DNA of 64,000 nucleotides from Salinicoccus sesuvii (GTDB taxonomy: Bacteria; Bacillota; Bacilli; Staphylococcales; Salinicoccaceae): NCBI RefSeq assembly GCF_042648145.1, contig NZ_JBHRWV010000008.1, positions 230,369 to 294,368 on the forward strand, given 5' to 3'. The translations under genes were made by a program, and so were the position numbers. Under the pieces are notes generated by a model that was not told the DNA's origin, made no database searches, and worked only from the letters and a program-made list of their open reading frames with translations. Positions within the stretch are counted from its first letter, which is position 1. Each line of letters starts with the position of its first letter. Of this stretch, positions 34,572 to 42,427 are shown piece by piece.

Positions 34572-35171
34572 CTACTTCAGCCATCCCTTCTCTTCGGCTT
34601 TAGATATGGCTTCGATACGATTATCGACATCAAGCTTATCTAGTATGATGGATACGTAATTTCTCACTGTACCATTAGTAAGGTGCAGTTCTTTTGCGAT
34701 GGCTTTTGTCGTTTTCCCCTCAGTAAGAAGCTGGAGGATTTCTATTTCCCTTACAGTCAGTGGGTTGGAAGCTTCAAAAGCGACGTCTATAAGCTCAGGT
34801 GAATAGATCCGTTTGCCTGTCATGATCTGCCTGATCGACTGTGCCAATGTTTCACTGGAACTATCTTTCAGCAGGTAGCCGCTTACTTTCGCTTTCTTAG
34901 CACGCTCAAAATAGCCGGGGCGCGCGAATGTCGTCAGTATAGCAACCTTACAAGATGTCCCGATTAGATTCTCCGCTGCCTCAAGCCCTGTCATGACAGG
35001 CATTTCAATATCCATTAGGCAGATATCTGGCGCCATCTTATCAACAAGCTCCAAAGCCTCCGCCCCATTCGACACTTGACCAACAACAGTGATATCATCT
35101 TCAAGATCGAGCAGCGCGGCAAGTGCACCTCTTAAAAGGTTCTGATCTTCAGCCAGCACAATACGGATCAT
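34572..35171 (-). CDS. desR: response regulator DesR-like
   Basis: A 199-residue NarL/FixJ-type regulator. The receiver has Asp54 as phosphorylation site (LMDIEMP) and the acidic pocket E8-D9, with Lys in LLKDSSS. The C-terminal LuxR-type helix-turn-helix (LTVREIEILQLLTEGKTTKA) binds DNA. Sequence pattern, Asp54 and size match B. subtilis DesR, which activates the desaturase gene in the cold. The ATG at 35171 is 6 bases after GAGGAGGG and overlaps the kinase stop. Confidence 0.92.
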   Translation of the reverse strand: MIRIVLAEDQNLLRGALAALLDLEDDITVVGQVSNGAEALELVDKMAPDICLMDIEMPVMTGLEAAENLIGTSCKVAILTTFARPGYFERAKKAKVSGYLLKDSSSETLAQSIRQIMTGKRIYSPELIDVAFEASNPLTVREIEILQLLTEGKTTKAIAKELHLTNGTVRNYVSIILDKLDVDNRIEAISKAEEKGWLK

Positions 35172-36298
35172 TCCCATCCCTCCTCAATCTGCTTCAATAC
35201 TTTCGGTATCGCAATATTAATTTCAAATCCTTCTTTGCTGTTCGTAGTGTGCATTGTGCCATTGACAAAGGACAAACGCTCCTTCATCCCTTGCAGCCCA
35301 TGCCCAGGCTTTACCTCACCCGTCACGCCTGTACCGTTATCCATAACTTTAAGTAGTATGTCTTGGTTTGTATCGACCAGCTCAATGACACAAAGCTGTG
35401 CCCGGCTATGCTTCACTACGTTTGTCACCGCCTCTTTCAAGCACATACTAAGTACGTTCTCAATAAGTACCGGCATCTGCTCGAAAGATCCTTCCACATT
35501 AATATCGTAGCGTATCTGTGCCGCATCCATCAGCTTTCTAACATGTACCATCTCGTTTTTAAGACTCACTTGCTTCATATCACTAATCATTTCCCTGACT
35601 TCTTTTAGCGCCTGTCTTGATGCAGATTCTATATCTCGAAGTTCAGCTTTCGCCGCTTCCTGATCCTTATCTATTAGTTTCCTTGACAGTTCACTTTTAA
35701 GACCAATCATCGATAGCTTCTGCCCGAGCGTATCATGCAGGTCGCGTGCAATTCTATGTCGCTCCTCTACAATCGCAAGTTCTGCAATCTTAAGGTTGGC
35801 ATCTTCGAGCTTCGATTCTAGTTCCTCTTGCTTCAGCCGGTTGTACTGGCTGATTGGTAGAAGAATGACCCCGAGCACTGTCATAATAAGAAACGGTAGA
35901 TGAATGAGCAGCAGTGTATAGTTGTAGAAGAAACTGAATGTAACCGCAGCAACTGTCGTCACCAAATGGATGACATACATAGAGACGAAACCAGCCTTGC
36001 TACTAATATTGCCTACAAAGAAGGCAATGAACAGGGCGAAATATACGTAGCCGTACAACACAGTCATGACAATATTAATACAGAAGAGAAGACTCAATCC
36101 AATATAGACCATGGGGCCTTTTGTATTGAATGTCAGCCAGTATACCGTAAAGAACATCATAGTCATGACGCTGCCGAAGATAACCTCCCACATCGATGTC
36201 GAGCGGAATATGAAATAAAAAGGCAGCACACAGAAAATGATCCATATATATAGGCTCAGCCCCGTATTCTTTGGAAAAATATGATACCAGTCACGCAT
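35168..36298 (-). CDS. desK: sensor histidine kinase DesK-like
   Basis: A 376-residue membrane thermosensor kinase. Four to five N-terminal helices (residues 12-150) lead into a coiled linker, a HisKA_3 dimerisation domain with His188 (RDLHDTLGQ), and an ATPase domain with EAVTNVVKHS and NGTGV. His188 is the same position as in B. subtilis DesK. It should phosphorylate DesR when membrane lipids stiffen. The gene overlaps desR by 4 bases and lies downstream of the desaturase gene, from which a terminator separates it. Confidence 0.92.
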   Translation of the reverse strand: MRDWYHIFPKNTGLSLYIWIIFCVLPFYFIFRSTSMWEVIFGSVMTMMFFTVYWLTFNTKGPMVYIGLSLLFCINIVMTVLYGYVYFALFIAFFVGNISSKAGFVSMYVIHLVTTVAAVTFSFFYNYTLLLIHLPFLIMTVLGVILLPISQYNRLKQEELESKLEDANLKIAELAIVEERHRIARDLHDTLGQKLSMIGLKSELSRKLIDKDQEAAKAELRDIESASRQALKEVREMISDMKQVSLKNEMVHVRKLMDAAQIRYDINVEGSFEQMPVLIENVLSMCLKEAVTNVVKHSRAQLCVIELVDTNQDILLKVMDNGTGVTGEVKPGHGLQGMKERLSFVNGTMHTTNSKEGFEINIAIPKVLKQIEEGWE

Positions 36299-36372
36299 AT
36301 AAATTCATCCCCCGCTCCGTTTTCTACTTCTTCAGTTTAACAGTTTTGTATCTTAATAGATGGGTACAAATC

Positions 36373-36401
36373 AAAAAAACCTCCTGGTTTAGCAGGAGGA
36401 T
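36373..36401 (-). terminator. terminator after the desaturase gene
   Basis: CCTCCTG / CAGGAGG stem (36380-36399) followed on the minus strand by seven T residues. Confidence 0.88.
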
Positions 36402-36414
36402 TGGTTCTCATTCA

Positions 36415-37437
36415 TCAATCTGTACTTGCATGCTGCTTAGCACTCATTTTTGCTTTCATCTCACGGAAAGTGACGAATGTCTTTTCCTTCTCATCGTAGA
36501 GGCGGAATTTAATTGATTCGAGACTGGATTTCAGTGTGATTGTCGTTGCTTGATGGAGAGGTGGCGTACTCTCGTGTGCTTTCTCGAGTGAGTAGTTCGG
36601 TACTCTTGGTGCCAGATGGTGTACATGGTGATAGCCGATGCTGCCTGTCATCCATTCTAGCCACTTCGGCAACTTGTAGTAGGAGCTACCATCAACCGCA
36701 GCTTTTACGTAATCCCATTCCGCTTCATTCTCAAAGTAGGAGTCTTCAAACTGATGCTGGACGTAAAATAACCAGATGCCGAGCATACCTGCAACATAGA
36801 TGATCGGCAATTGGACCATCAAGAGCACGTGCCAGCCGAGCGTAAAGCCGATCAAGCAATAGATTGCAACGATTGATACGTTTATCAAGTAGGTGTTCAT
36901 ACGTTCCTTCTTTTTCGCACCCTTACGGTTAAAGCGGTTGTCGTAAAGGAATAGGGACAATGGCCCAAGTCCGAACATGATGAGTGGGTTTCTGTATAAT
37001 CTGTACTTTAGCCTTTCTAGTTTACCAGCCTGTTCATATTCTTCGACAGTCATGACCCAGATATCACCGATACCACGCTTATCAAGATTACCGCTCGTTG
37101 CATGGTGGATTGAGTGCTCACGTTTCCACTTTTCAAACGCAAAATGTGTGATGATGCCAGTCAGCGTTCCAAAGAATGTATTCCACTTCTTGCTTTTGAA
37201 AAATGATTGGTGAGCGCAGTCGTGGAATATGATGAACGAACGGATCATAAACCCTGCAGCACCAATGCTGAATACCAGACTGAGCATAAATGATATGTTG
37301 AGCGACTGATACGCTAGAAACCATAGAACGAAAAATGGAAGAATTGTATTGAATAGTTGGATAATACTTGCCCGCGTCTGTGATTTGGCAAACGGCATGA
37401 CGGCTTTCCTGAGCTGTGCTTGTTTCTCTTTCGACAT
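36415..37437 (-). CDS. des: acyl-lipid (delta-5 type) fatty acid desaturase
   Basis: A 340-residue membrane di-iron desaturase with the three histidine boxes HDCAH (72-76), HSIHH (108-112) and HHVHH (270-274), plus His228 in VQHQF. It introduces a cis double bond into membrane lipid acyl chains, keeping the membrane fluid in the cold. I use the ATG at 37437 with AAAAGGGG upstream; the frame extends 23 codons further without a ribosome site. The neighbouring desK-desR pair is its expected control system. Confidence 0.93.
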   Translation of the reverse strand: MSKEKQAQLRKAVMPFAKSQTRASIIQLFNTILPFFVLWFLAYQSLNISFMLSLVFSIGAAGFMIRSFIIFHDCAHQSFFKSKKWNTFFGTLTGIITHFAFEKWKREHSIHHATSGNLDKRGIGDIWVMTVEEYEQAGKLERLKYRLYRNPLIMFGLGPLSLFLYDNRFNRKGAKKKERMNTYLINVSIVAIYCLIGFTLGWHVLLMVQLPIIYVAGMLGIWLFYVQHQFEDSYFENEAEWDYVKAAVDGSSYYKLPKWLEWMTGSIGYHHVHHLAPRVPNYSLEKAHESTPPLHQATTITLKSSLESIKFRLYDEKEKTFVTFREMKAKMSAKQHASTD

Positions 37438-37470
37438 GCGGAAAAACCCCTTTTCTGAATTATTGTCTTC

Positions 37471-37536
37471 ATTGTAATTGAGATCGCCTATGTCTCGTAG
37501 AAGCAAGTGTCAGTAAAAACATATGACATTTGTCAT
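37471..37536 (-). promoter_or_regulatory. candidate DesR operator and -10 box of the desaturase gene
   Basis: ATGACATTTGTCAT at 37523-37536 is a perfect 6-bp inverted repeat. About 45 bases downstream on the minus strand lies TACAAT (37476-37471) without a good -35, as expected for a promoter that needs an activator. Position and symmetry suggest the DesR site; the exact DesR consensus was not checked. Confidence 0.5.
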
Positions 37537-37691
37537 TTATGCCAAAGGAGAAGGAGACTTCTTTCCTCATTTGTGTGATTATACATTTTAACTCTACAAT
37601 TAAATGACCTATTCCCGTGATATATAAAGAGAGATCGTAATATACCAAAGACTTAAAAGTTCGATACAAATAACAAAGAGGGTGGAAAAGC

Positions 37692-38213
37692 ATGCAAAAG
37701 GCAATTTTTCTTGACCGTGACGGTGTAATCAACGAAGTACTCACCCGTCGGGTCAGGTTCGTCAATACACCTCAGGATCTTTTCATTATTGAAGGTGCAC
37801 CAAAAGCAATCAAACAATTTAACGATGCAGGATTTAAAGTCTTCATAGTTACAAACCAGGGTGGATTGGGGCTCGGGTTCCTGAGCGAAACTGCTTTGAA
37901 CCGTATCCATGACGTATTAATCGAGAGACTCAAAGCATATGGCGCACGTGTAGATGACATTGCTTACTGTCCACACAAACCTTCGAGCGGATGTCCCTGC
38001 AGAAAGCCGAAAGCGGGCATGCTCACCGACCTTGCTTCACATCACAATATTCTGCTTCGCGATAGCTACATGGCTGGAGACCGGGAAACTGACATTGCAG
38101 CTGGGAAGAATGCAGGTGTACGTACTGTCCTCATCAACAAGAATGATCGAATGTTCGATGCCGACCATCAGTTTGATACATTGCTAGAATTTTCGAATTG
38201 GCTGATCAGATAG
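37692..38213 (+). CDS. HAD-IIIA phosphatase, GmhB-like
   Basis: A 173-residue D,D-heptose-1,7-bisphosphate-phosphatase-like HAD enzyme. The nucleophile and acid are Asp8 and Asp10 (FLDRDGV), then VTNQGG, and GDRETDI carries the metal aspartates. The zinc loop CPHKPSSGCPC is typical of GmhB proteins. Staphylococci lack LPS heptose, so the true substrate is probably another sugar phosphate. GAGGGTGG precedes the ATG. The aldo/keto reductase gene lies 76 bases downstream with its own promoter. Confidence 0.88.
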   Translation: MQKAIFLDRDGVINEVLTRRVRFVNTPQDLFIIEGAPKAIKQFNDAGFKVFIVTNQGGLGLGFLSETALNRIHDVLIERLKAYGARVDDIAYCPHKPSSGCPCRKPKAGMLTDLASHHNILLRDSYMAGDRETDIAAGKNAGVRTVLINKNDRMFDADHQFDTLLEFSNWLIR

Positions 38214-38233
38214 ATGAAGCGAGGCGCTCTCAT

Positions 38234-38258
38234 GTTTATACTGGTGCCAAAAGGGAAA
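38234..38258 (+). promoter_or_regulatory. candidate sigma-B promoter of the aldo/keto reductase gene
   Basis: GTTTAT-N13-GGGAAA, with hexamers at 38234-38239 and 38253-38258, fits the sigma-B consensus GTTTWW-N12-15-GGGWWW. It lies 32 bases upstream of the start. Confidence 0.7.
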
Positions 38259-38289
38259 TGAATTCCCAAACGCGCCTAAGGAGGATATT

Positions 38290-39357
38290 ATGGATTATAT
38301 CTATCTGGGAAACTCCGGATTGAAAGTACCGAAATATATTTTGGGGACCATCCCATTCAGTGGAACAAACGGTTTTGAAGGCACAGGAAACATCGATGCA
38401 GAAGCAGCAAGAAGACACATCGATATCAGCCTCGATGCAGGTATAAATATGTTTGATACTGCCAATCTGTATTCAAAAGGGGATGCAGAAAAAGTACTGG
38501 GTGAAGCCATTAAAGGCAGACGCGATAAGTTGATGCTTACATCGAAAACCGGTTTCGACCTTGGAGATGATCCGAACGCTGTGGGTGCATCACGTTATAA
38601 CTTGGAAACAAGCATCAACCAGAGCCTTGAACGCCTCGGAACGGACTATCTTGATCTCTATTTTGTACACTTATGGGATGGTCGTACACCGGTGGAAGAA
38701 ACGATACAGACTATGAATGATCTGGTCAAGTCCGGCAAAATCCGCTATTGGGGTGTGTCTAACTATAGTGGCTGGGCACTCGCTAGAACGTATACTATGG
38801 CAGAACAAAATGGGCTCATCCCACCAATCACCCAACAGATCTACTACACACCAGAAGCCCGGGAAGCAGAGTATGAGCTGTTGCCAGCAGGCGCTGAACT
38901 TGGTGTTGGTTCCATGATCTGGAGTCCACTTGGTGAAGGACTATTAAATGGCAAGATAGACCGCAACAATAAAGCACCTTCAGGCACTCGCCAAGGAAAC
39001 GGCTGGCCAGAGCCTTGGGTAAAGGATGAAGAAAGATTATATGATGTAATCGATGCACTGAAAGAAGTAGCTGAAAATCGAGGTGCTAGCGTACCTCAGA
39101 TTGCGCTTGCATGGATCAAGGATCGACCGAATGTCGGCCCAGTGGTCATCGCAGCGAGAAATGAAGACCAACTACGTGACAACATCGCATCATACGATAT
39201 TCATTTGACACAGGATGAACATGACCGAATTGAAGCGGTGGCACGACCTGAACCCTTCTATCCGCTCTGGCATAGGACCATGAGCAGTATGGCCAAAGGT
39301 TCACCTGCAGAAATGGCCTATCTTGAAGGTTATAAGAAATCAATGGGCATCGAATAA
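38290..39357 (+). CDS. aldo/keto reductase
   Basis: A 355-residue NADPH-dependent reductase with a TIM-barrel fold. The catalytic tetrad is visible: Asp and Tyr in MFDTANLYSKG, Lys in LTSKTGF and His in YFVHLWD. Later WGVSNYSGW and the C-terminal cofactor-binding segment (VIAARNEDQLRDN) occur. It resembles general stress protein 69 (YhdN) type enzymes that clear toxic aldehydes. AAGGAGG precedes the ATG. The sigma-B-like promoter supports a stress role. Confidence 0.9.
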   Translation: MDYIYLGNSGLKVPKYILGTIPFSGTNGFEGTGNIDAEAARRHIDISLDAGINMFDTANLYSKGDAEKVLGEAIKGRRDKLMLTSKTGFDLGDDPNAVGASRYNLETSINQSLERLGTDYLDLYFVHLWDGRTPVEETIQTMNDLVKSGKIRYWGVSNYSGWALARTYTMAEQNGLIPPITQQIYYTPEAREAEYELLPAGAELGVGSMIWSPLGEGLLNGKIDRNNKAPSGTRQGNGWPEPWVKDEERLYDVIDALKEVAENRGASVPQIALAWIKDRPNVGPVVIAARNEDQLRDNIASYDIHLTQDEHDRIEAVARPEPFYPLWHRTMSSMAKGSPAEMAYLEGYKKSMGIE

Positions 39358-39372
39358 ACGTATCGAATTAAA

Positions 39373-39418
39373 AGTAAGAGGGGTGGCTCAATTGAGCCAC
39401 CCCTCTTACTCATTTTAT
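39373..39418. terminator. bidirectional terminator, 38-bp palindrome
   Basis: A perfect palindrome covers 39373-39410 with GAGGGGTGGCTCAA / TTGAGCCACCCCTC at its core, followed by a T-rich end. It separates the convergent aldo/keto reductase and aldehyde dehydrogenase genes. Confidence 0.9.
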
Positions 39419-39427
39419 TTGCAGAAT

Positions 39428-40879
39428 TTATTTTTTATTGTTTTTATACTGCATATATACCACTTGCGTCACCAGGAAATCCTCCATACCATACTTACCG
39501 TCTGCACCACCCAGACCGGATTGTCGCATACCAGCATGATACCCCTGTACGGCTTCGAAGTTTTCTCTGTTTACATACGTTTCGCCAAACTTCATTTCGT
39601 TAACGACACGCATCGCCTCATTCAGATCATCGGTATAGACAGAAGAGGATAAACCGTAAATGGTATCATTAGCCATCTCGATTGCGTCGTCGAGTGTACT
39701 GTAGATGGTAATCGGAATGACCGGACCGAATATTTCTTCTTTCATGATTGTCGATTCGTGAGTTACGTTAGTCAGGATTGTCGGTTTGTAGAAGAAGCCT
39801 TTGTCCACATCCGCCGGACCACCGCCTGTAACAACCTCTGCACCTTCAGAAATGGCAGTCTGGACCATCTCATCGACTGTTTCAAAGCGATCCTGGTTGA
39901 CTAGCGGGCCAAGGTCAGCAGCCTTATCCTTGCGTGGATCACCAAGAGTTTTCGATTCAAATACGGACTTAAGTTTTTCAGTCAAAGCTTCCGCAACGCT
40001 TTCATGTACATAGACCCTCTCGGCATTTGTACAGGCTTGACCATTATTCGCAAGCCGGGAAGTGGTGATATGCTCTGCTGCAAGATCCAGGTCTGCATTC
40101 TGTGTTACTATAGCGGGCGCTTTCCCTCCAAGTTCGAGATTCACTTTCGTGATATTCTGAGCTGCCGCTTCCATCACTTTAGTGCCGGCACCAATACTCC
40201 CCGTCATCGTCACCATGTGGACTTGCTTATGGGAAGCTAGCGCATTACCAATTTCAGAACCTGAACCTGTCACGACATTATAGACTCCTGCTGGAATCTC
40301 TTCCATTTCATCTATAATTTTTGTAAAAGCCATGGCCGTATTTGGGGTATGCTGACTTGGCTTGATCACTATTGTACAACCAGTAACCAATGCGGTCGCA
40401 ACTTTCCTCGCCAGTATGAATACCGGGAAGTTCCATGGAATGATTCCAGCCACTACTCCGATTGGCTTCTTATAGACGAAAATATTTTCATTTTCACGAT
40501 CACTTGGGACAATATCCCCTTCAATTCTTCTCGCCCATTCAGACATGTATCTAAAGTAGTCGATTGCGAGGTCTACTTCTCCACTGGCAAGCTCATAGTC
40601 TTTGCCTTGCTCTTCTTGTAGTAGATCGATGAATGTATCTCTTTGCTTTTCTATCTCATCACCCAACTTGCGCACAATTCTGCCACGTTCGATGTTCGGT
40701 GTCAGCTCCCATTTCTGCTGGATATCAAAGGCCGCTTGGACTGCCTTTTCGACATCTTCTTCAGTACCTTTTGGTGTGCGCGAAATCACTTCTTCAGTAG
40801 CCGGATTAATGATATCAATCCAGTCGTCTCCTGTTGATTCGATATATTCTCCATTGATGTACAACTGATGTGTTTGCAC
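39428..40879 (-). CDS. aldehyde dehydrogenase, AldA-like
   Basis: A 483-residue NAD-dependent aldehyde dehydrogenase. PWNFP, the cofactor motif TGSIGAG, general base Glu in LELGGKAP and nucleophile Cys in NGQACTNAERV are all present. The pattern (MTGSIGAGTKV, NREN and GMRQSGLGG) is closest to lactaldehyde/glycolaldehyde dehydrogenases. The start is a GTG at 40879, 8 bases after AGGAGG. A sigma-B-like promoter and a 20-bp palindrome lie directly upstream. It probably oxidises reactive aldehydes during stress. Confidence 0.92.
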   Translation of the reverse strand: MQTHQLYINGEYIESTGDDWIDIINPATEEVISRTPKGTEEDVEKAVQAAFDIQQKWELTPNIERGRIVRKLGDEIEKQRDTFIDLLQEEQGKDYELASGEVDLAIDYFRYMSEWARRIEGDIVPSDRENENIFVYKKPIGVVAGIIPWNFPVFILARKVATALVTGCTIVIKPSQHTPNTAMAFTKIIDEMEEIPAGVYNVVTGSGSEIGNALASHKQVHMVTMTGSIGAGTKVMEAAAQNITKVNLELGGKAPAIVTQNADLDLAAEHITTSRLANNGQACTNAERVYVHESVAEALTEKLKSVFESKTLGDPRKDKAADLGPLVNQDRFETVDEMVQTAISEGAEVVTGGGPADVDKGFFYKPTILTNVTHESTIMKEEIFGPVIPITIYSTLDDAIEMANDTIYGLSSSVYTDDLNEAMRVVNEMKFGETYVNRENFEAVQGYHAGMRQSGLGGADGKYGMEDFLVTQVVYMQYKNNKK

Positions 40880-40888
40880 AATAAAAGC

Positions 40889-40908
40889 CTCCTAAATATA
40901 TTTAGGAG
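40889..40908. promoter_or_regulatory. 20-bp perfect palindrome at the aldehyde dehydrogenase transcription start
   Basis: CTCCTAAATATATTTAGGAG covers the predicted sigma-B start of transcription, and its left half in coordinates carries the Shine-Dalgarno on the minus strand. It could be an operator or an RNA hairpin that hides the ribosome site in read-through transcripts. Confidence 0.55.
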
Positions 40909-40911
40909 ACT

Positions 40912-40936
40912 TTTCCCTTTTGAATCAATCATAAAC
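40912..40936 (-). promoter_or_regulatory. candidate sigma-B promoter of the aldehyde dehydrogenase gene
   Basis: On the minus strand GTTTAT-N13-GGGAAA, the same hexamers and spacing as before the aldo/keto reductase gene at 38234. Confidence 0.7.
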
Positions 40937-40963
40937 AAACTGAATTTTTGAGGAGGGCTTATA

Positions 40964-41713
40964 TTATTTCGTGTTCGTAAACCCGCCATCTATGCGAATC
41001 ACTTCACCATTAATGTACTCTGCCTTTGAAGTCAGTAGGAATGCAACCAGTTCTGCAACCTCTTCAGGTGTACCCAATCTTTTTTGAGGAATCCCACCCG
41101 CTGCATTTTCTTTCATCTTAGGGTTCGCTTCATAGAATGCTTTAACCATCGGTGTTTCTGTCGGCCCCGGTGCTATCGCATTCACTCTGAGGCCATCTTT
41201 AGCGTATTCTGCAACCATACTTTTGGTCAGTCCAATGATGCCGTGCTTTGTAGCAGAGTAAGTCACTACCGAATCCTGGCCGATGACCCCGGCACTTGAA
41301 GCAGTGTTAACGATTGCGCCCCCACCGTTTTTCAGCATCACTTCAGAGACATAACGTACGCCATACAAGGCGCCAAGCAAGTTGATACCGACTATTTTTT
41401 CTATTTCCTCTATTTCAGTATCGAGAAAATACTTCCCACTGCCTGATATTCCAGCGTTATTGAAGAAATAATCGATAGTACCAAAATGTTCTACCGTCTT
41501 ATCAACATACTGTTTCACATCACTAGGATTTGAGACATCTGCTTTAATGAAGATTGCATCGGCGCCTGCTTTCTTCACCATATCGACTGTCTCATTTCCA
41601 CCTTCTTCATTGACATCGACAACAGCGATATTGACGCCTTCTTCCGCAAGTCGAACTGCAGCAGACTGACCAAGCCCGCTGCCTCCACCTGTAACGATTC
41701 CAATTCTAGCCAT
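40964..41713 (-). CDS. SDR family oxidoreductase (glucose/ribitol dehydrogenase-like)
   Basis: Classical short-chain dehydrogenase of 249 residues. TGGGSGLGQS binds the cofactor, NNAG and the Ser in NTASSAG precede the catalytic YSATK motif, and the C-terminal RIDGGFTN is usual. VDVN after strand 2 suggests NAD preference. TACGGAGG precedes the ATG. It lies 84 bases upstream of the aldehyde dehydrogenase gene; the two may work in sequence (alcohol to aldehyde to acid), but the sigma-B-like promoter between them allows separate expression. Confidence 0.9.
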   Translation of the reverse strand: MARIGIVTGGGSGLGQSAAVRLAEEGVNIAVVDVNEEGGNETVDMVKKAGADAIFIKADVSNPSDVKQYVDKTVEHFGTIDYFFNNAGISGSGKYFLDTEIEEIEKIVGINLLGALYGVRYVSEVMLKNGGGAIVNTASSAGVIGQDSVVTYSATKHGIIGLTKSMVAEYAKDGLRVNAIAPGPTETPMVKAFYEANPKMKENAAGGIPQKRLGTPEEVAELVAFLLTSKAEYINGEVIRIDGGFTNTK

Positions 41714-41887
41714 TTTATTACCTCCGTATTTTGAAATATTTCTACGATAGTATTATATATCTCTAAAACTATATGTTTAAACACCATACCAAGAAAGCAT
41801 ACCTCATGTGCCGATATGAAAATTAAGTTGTATTTCTCTTTATTTCGACTTAATGCAATTAGATTGACAATTCACCTGACACGCAAG

Positions 41888-42016
41888 CTATTCCGGTTGT
41901 GGCGTGTCGTTGATTGTCTGCTGCTGATCGAAATCGTCGTCATTACTATGCATACCACAAGCTGATATAAATACGCTCATTGTAAAAATAAGCATTACTG
42001 TTCCAATACGCTTCAT
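41888..42016 (-). CDS. small lipoprotein, 42 residues
   Basis: A short ORF encoding a lipoprotein signal (basic start MKRIG, hydrophobic stretch, ISAC with Cys20 as lipid site) and a 22-residue acidic, Gln-rich mature tail that ends in TPQPE. AAAGGAG lies 7 bases before the ATG. No homologue is recognised. The good ribosome site and intact lipobox make it likely real. A 7-bp inverted repeat (GACACGC/GCGTGTC) overlaps the stop. Similar tiny lipoproteins are often released as peptides or used as envelope anchors; no function is claimed. Confidence 0.65.
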   Translation of the reverse strand: MKRIGTVMLIFTMSVFISACGMHSNDDDFDQQQTINDTPQPE

Positions 42017-42377
42017 TTCAAACTCCTTTCAAAACAGAGTGCTCGGCTCCCTATCCTTTGAATTATGCATTTGTCTCAAATTTTAACATAGACTACTGGA
42101 CTTTTACCCACAATACATACTGGTACCCCCTAAAGTATTGTCTTGCCTTTACCGGCTACAGTTTGTGCCACCACAAAACTTCTCTAATCCCCCTGTCCCT
42201 GTGTACAAAGAACGAAGAAGAAACAATTGTATCCAAACTTCAGATACGATTGTTTCAACATCTCCTTCGATGAATAGAGTTAAAACGTGCTGACCTTGCA
42301 GACTTCAACATCTCCCAAATGTAATCAAACCCAGTGAGTCCTGTATATTGTTTAAACAAATATATAGGTTTCCAATA
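42017..42377. other. intergenic region without a recognisable gene
   Basis: This stretch has no ORF with a ribosome site. It contains an inverted repeat AAACAATTGTATC (42221-42233) / GATACGATTGTTT (42243-42255) with one mismatch. The words CAACATCTCC (from 42256) and again CAACATCTCC (from 42307) follow as a direct repeat. The role is unknown. Confidence 0.4.
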
Positions 42378-42412
42378 TAAAAAAAGCCGAAGACAGTAGG
42401 CTGTCTTCAGCT
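42378..42412 (-). terminator. clpE terminator
   Basis: GAAGACAG / CTGTCTTC stem, extended by AGC/GCT, with seven T residues after it on the minus strand. Confidence 0.9.
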
Positions 42413-42427
42413 GATCATATATCTGTA

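Noticed and set aside
42112..42146. Possible CsoR/CstR operator (TACCCCCTAAAGTA region)
   Set aside because: Only half of a copper- or persulfide-sensor palindrome and no matching gene nearby.
42058..42273. 71-codon open frame in the gap upstream of the small lipoprotein gene
   Set aside because: No ribosome site, no domain, and it runs through an inverted repeat.
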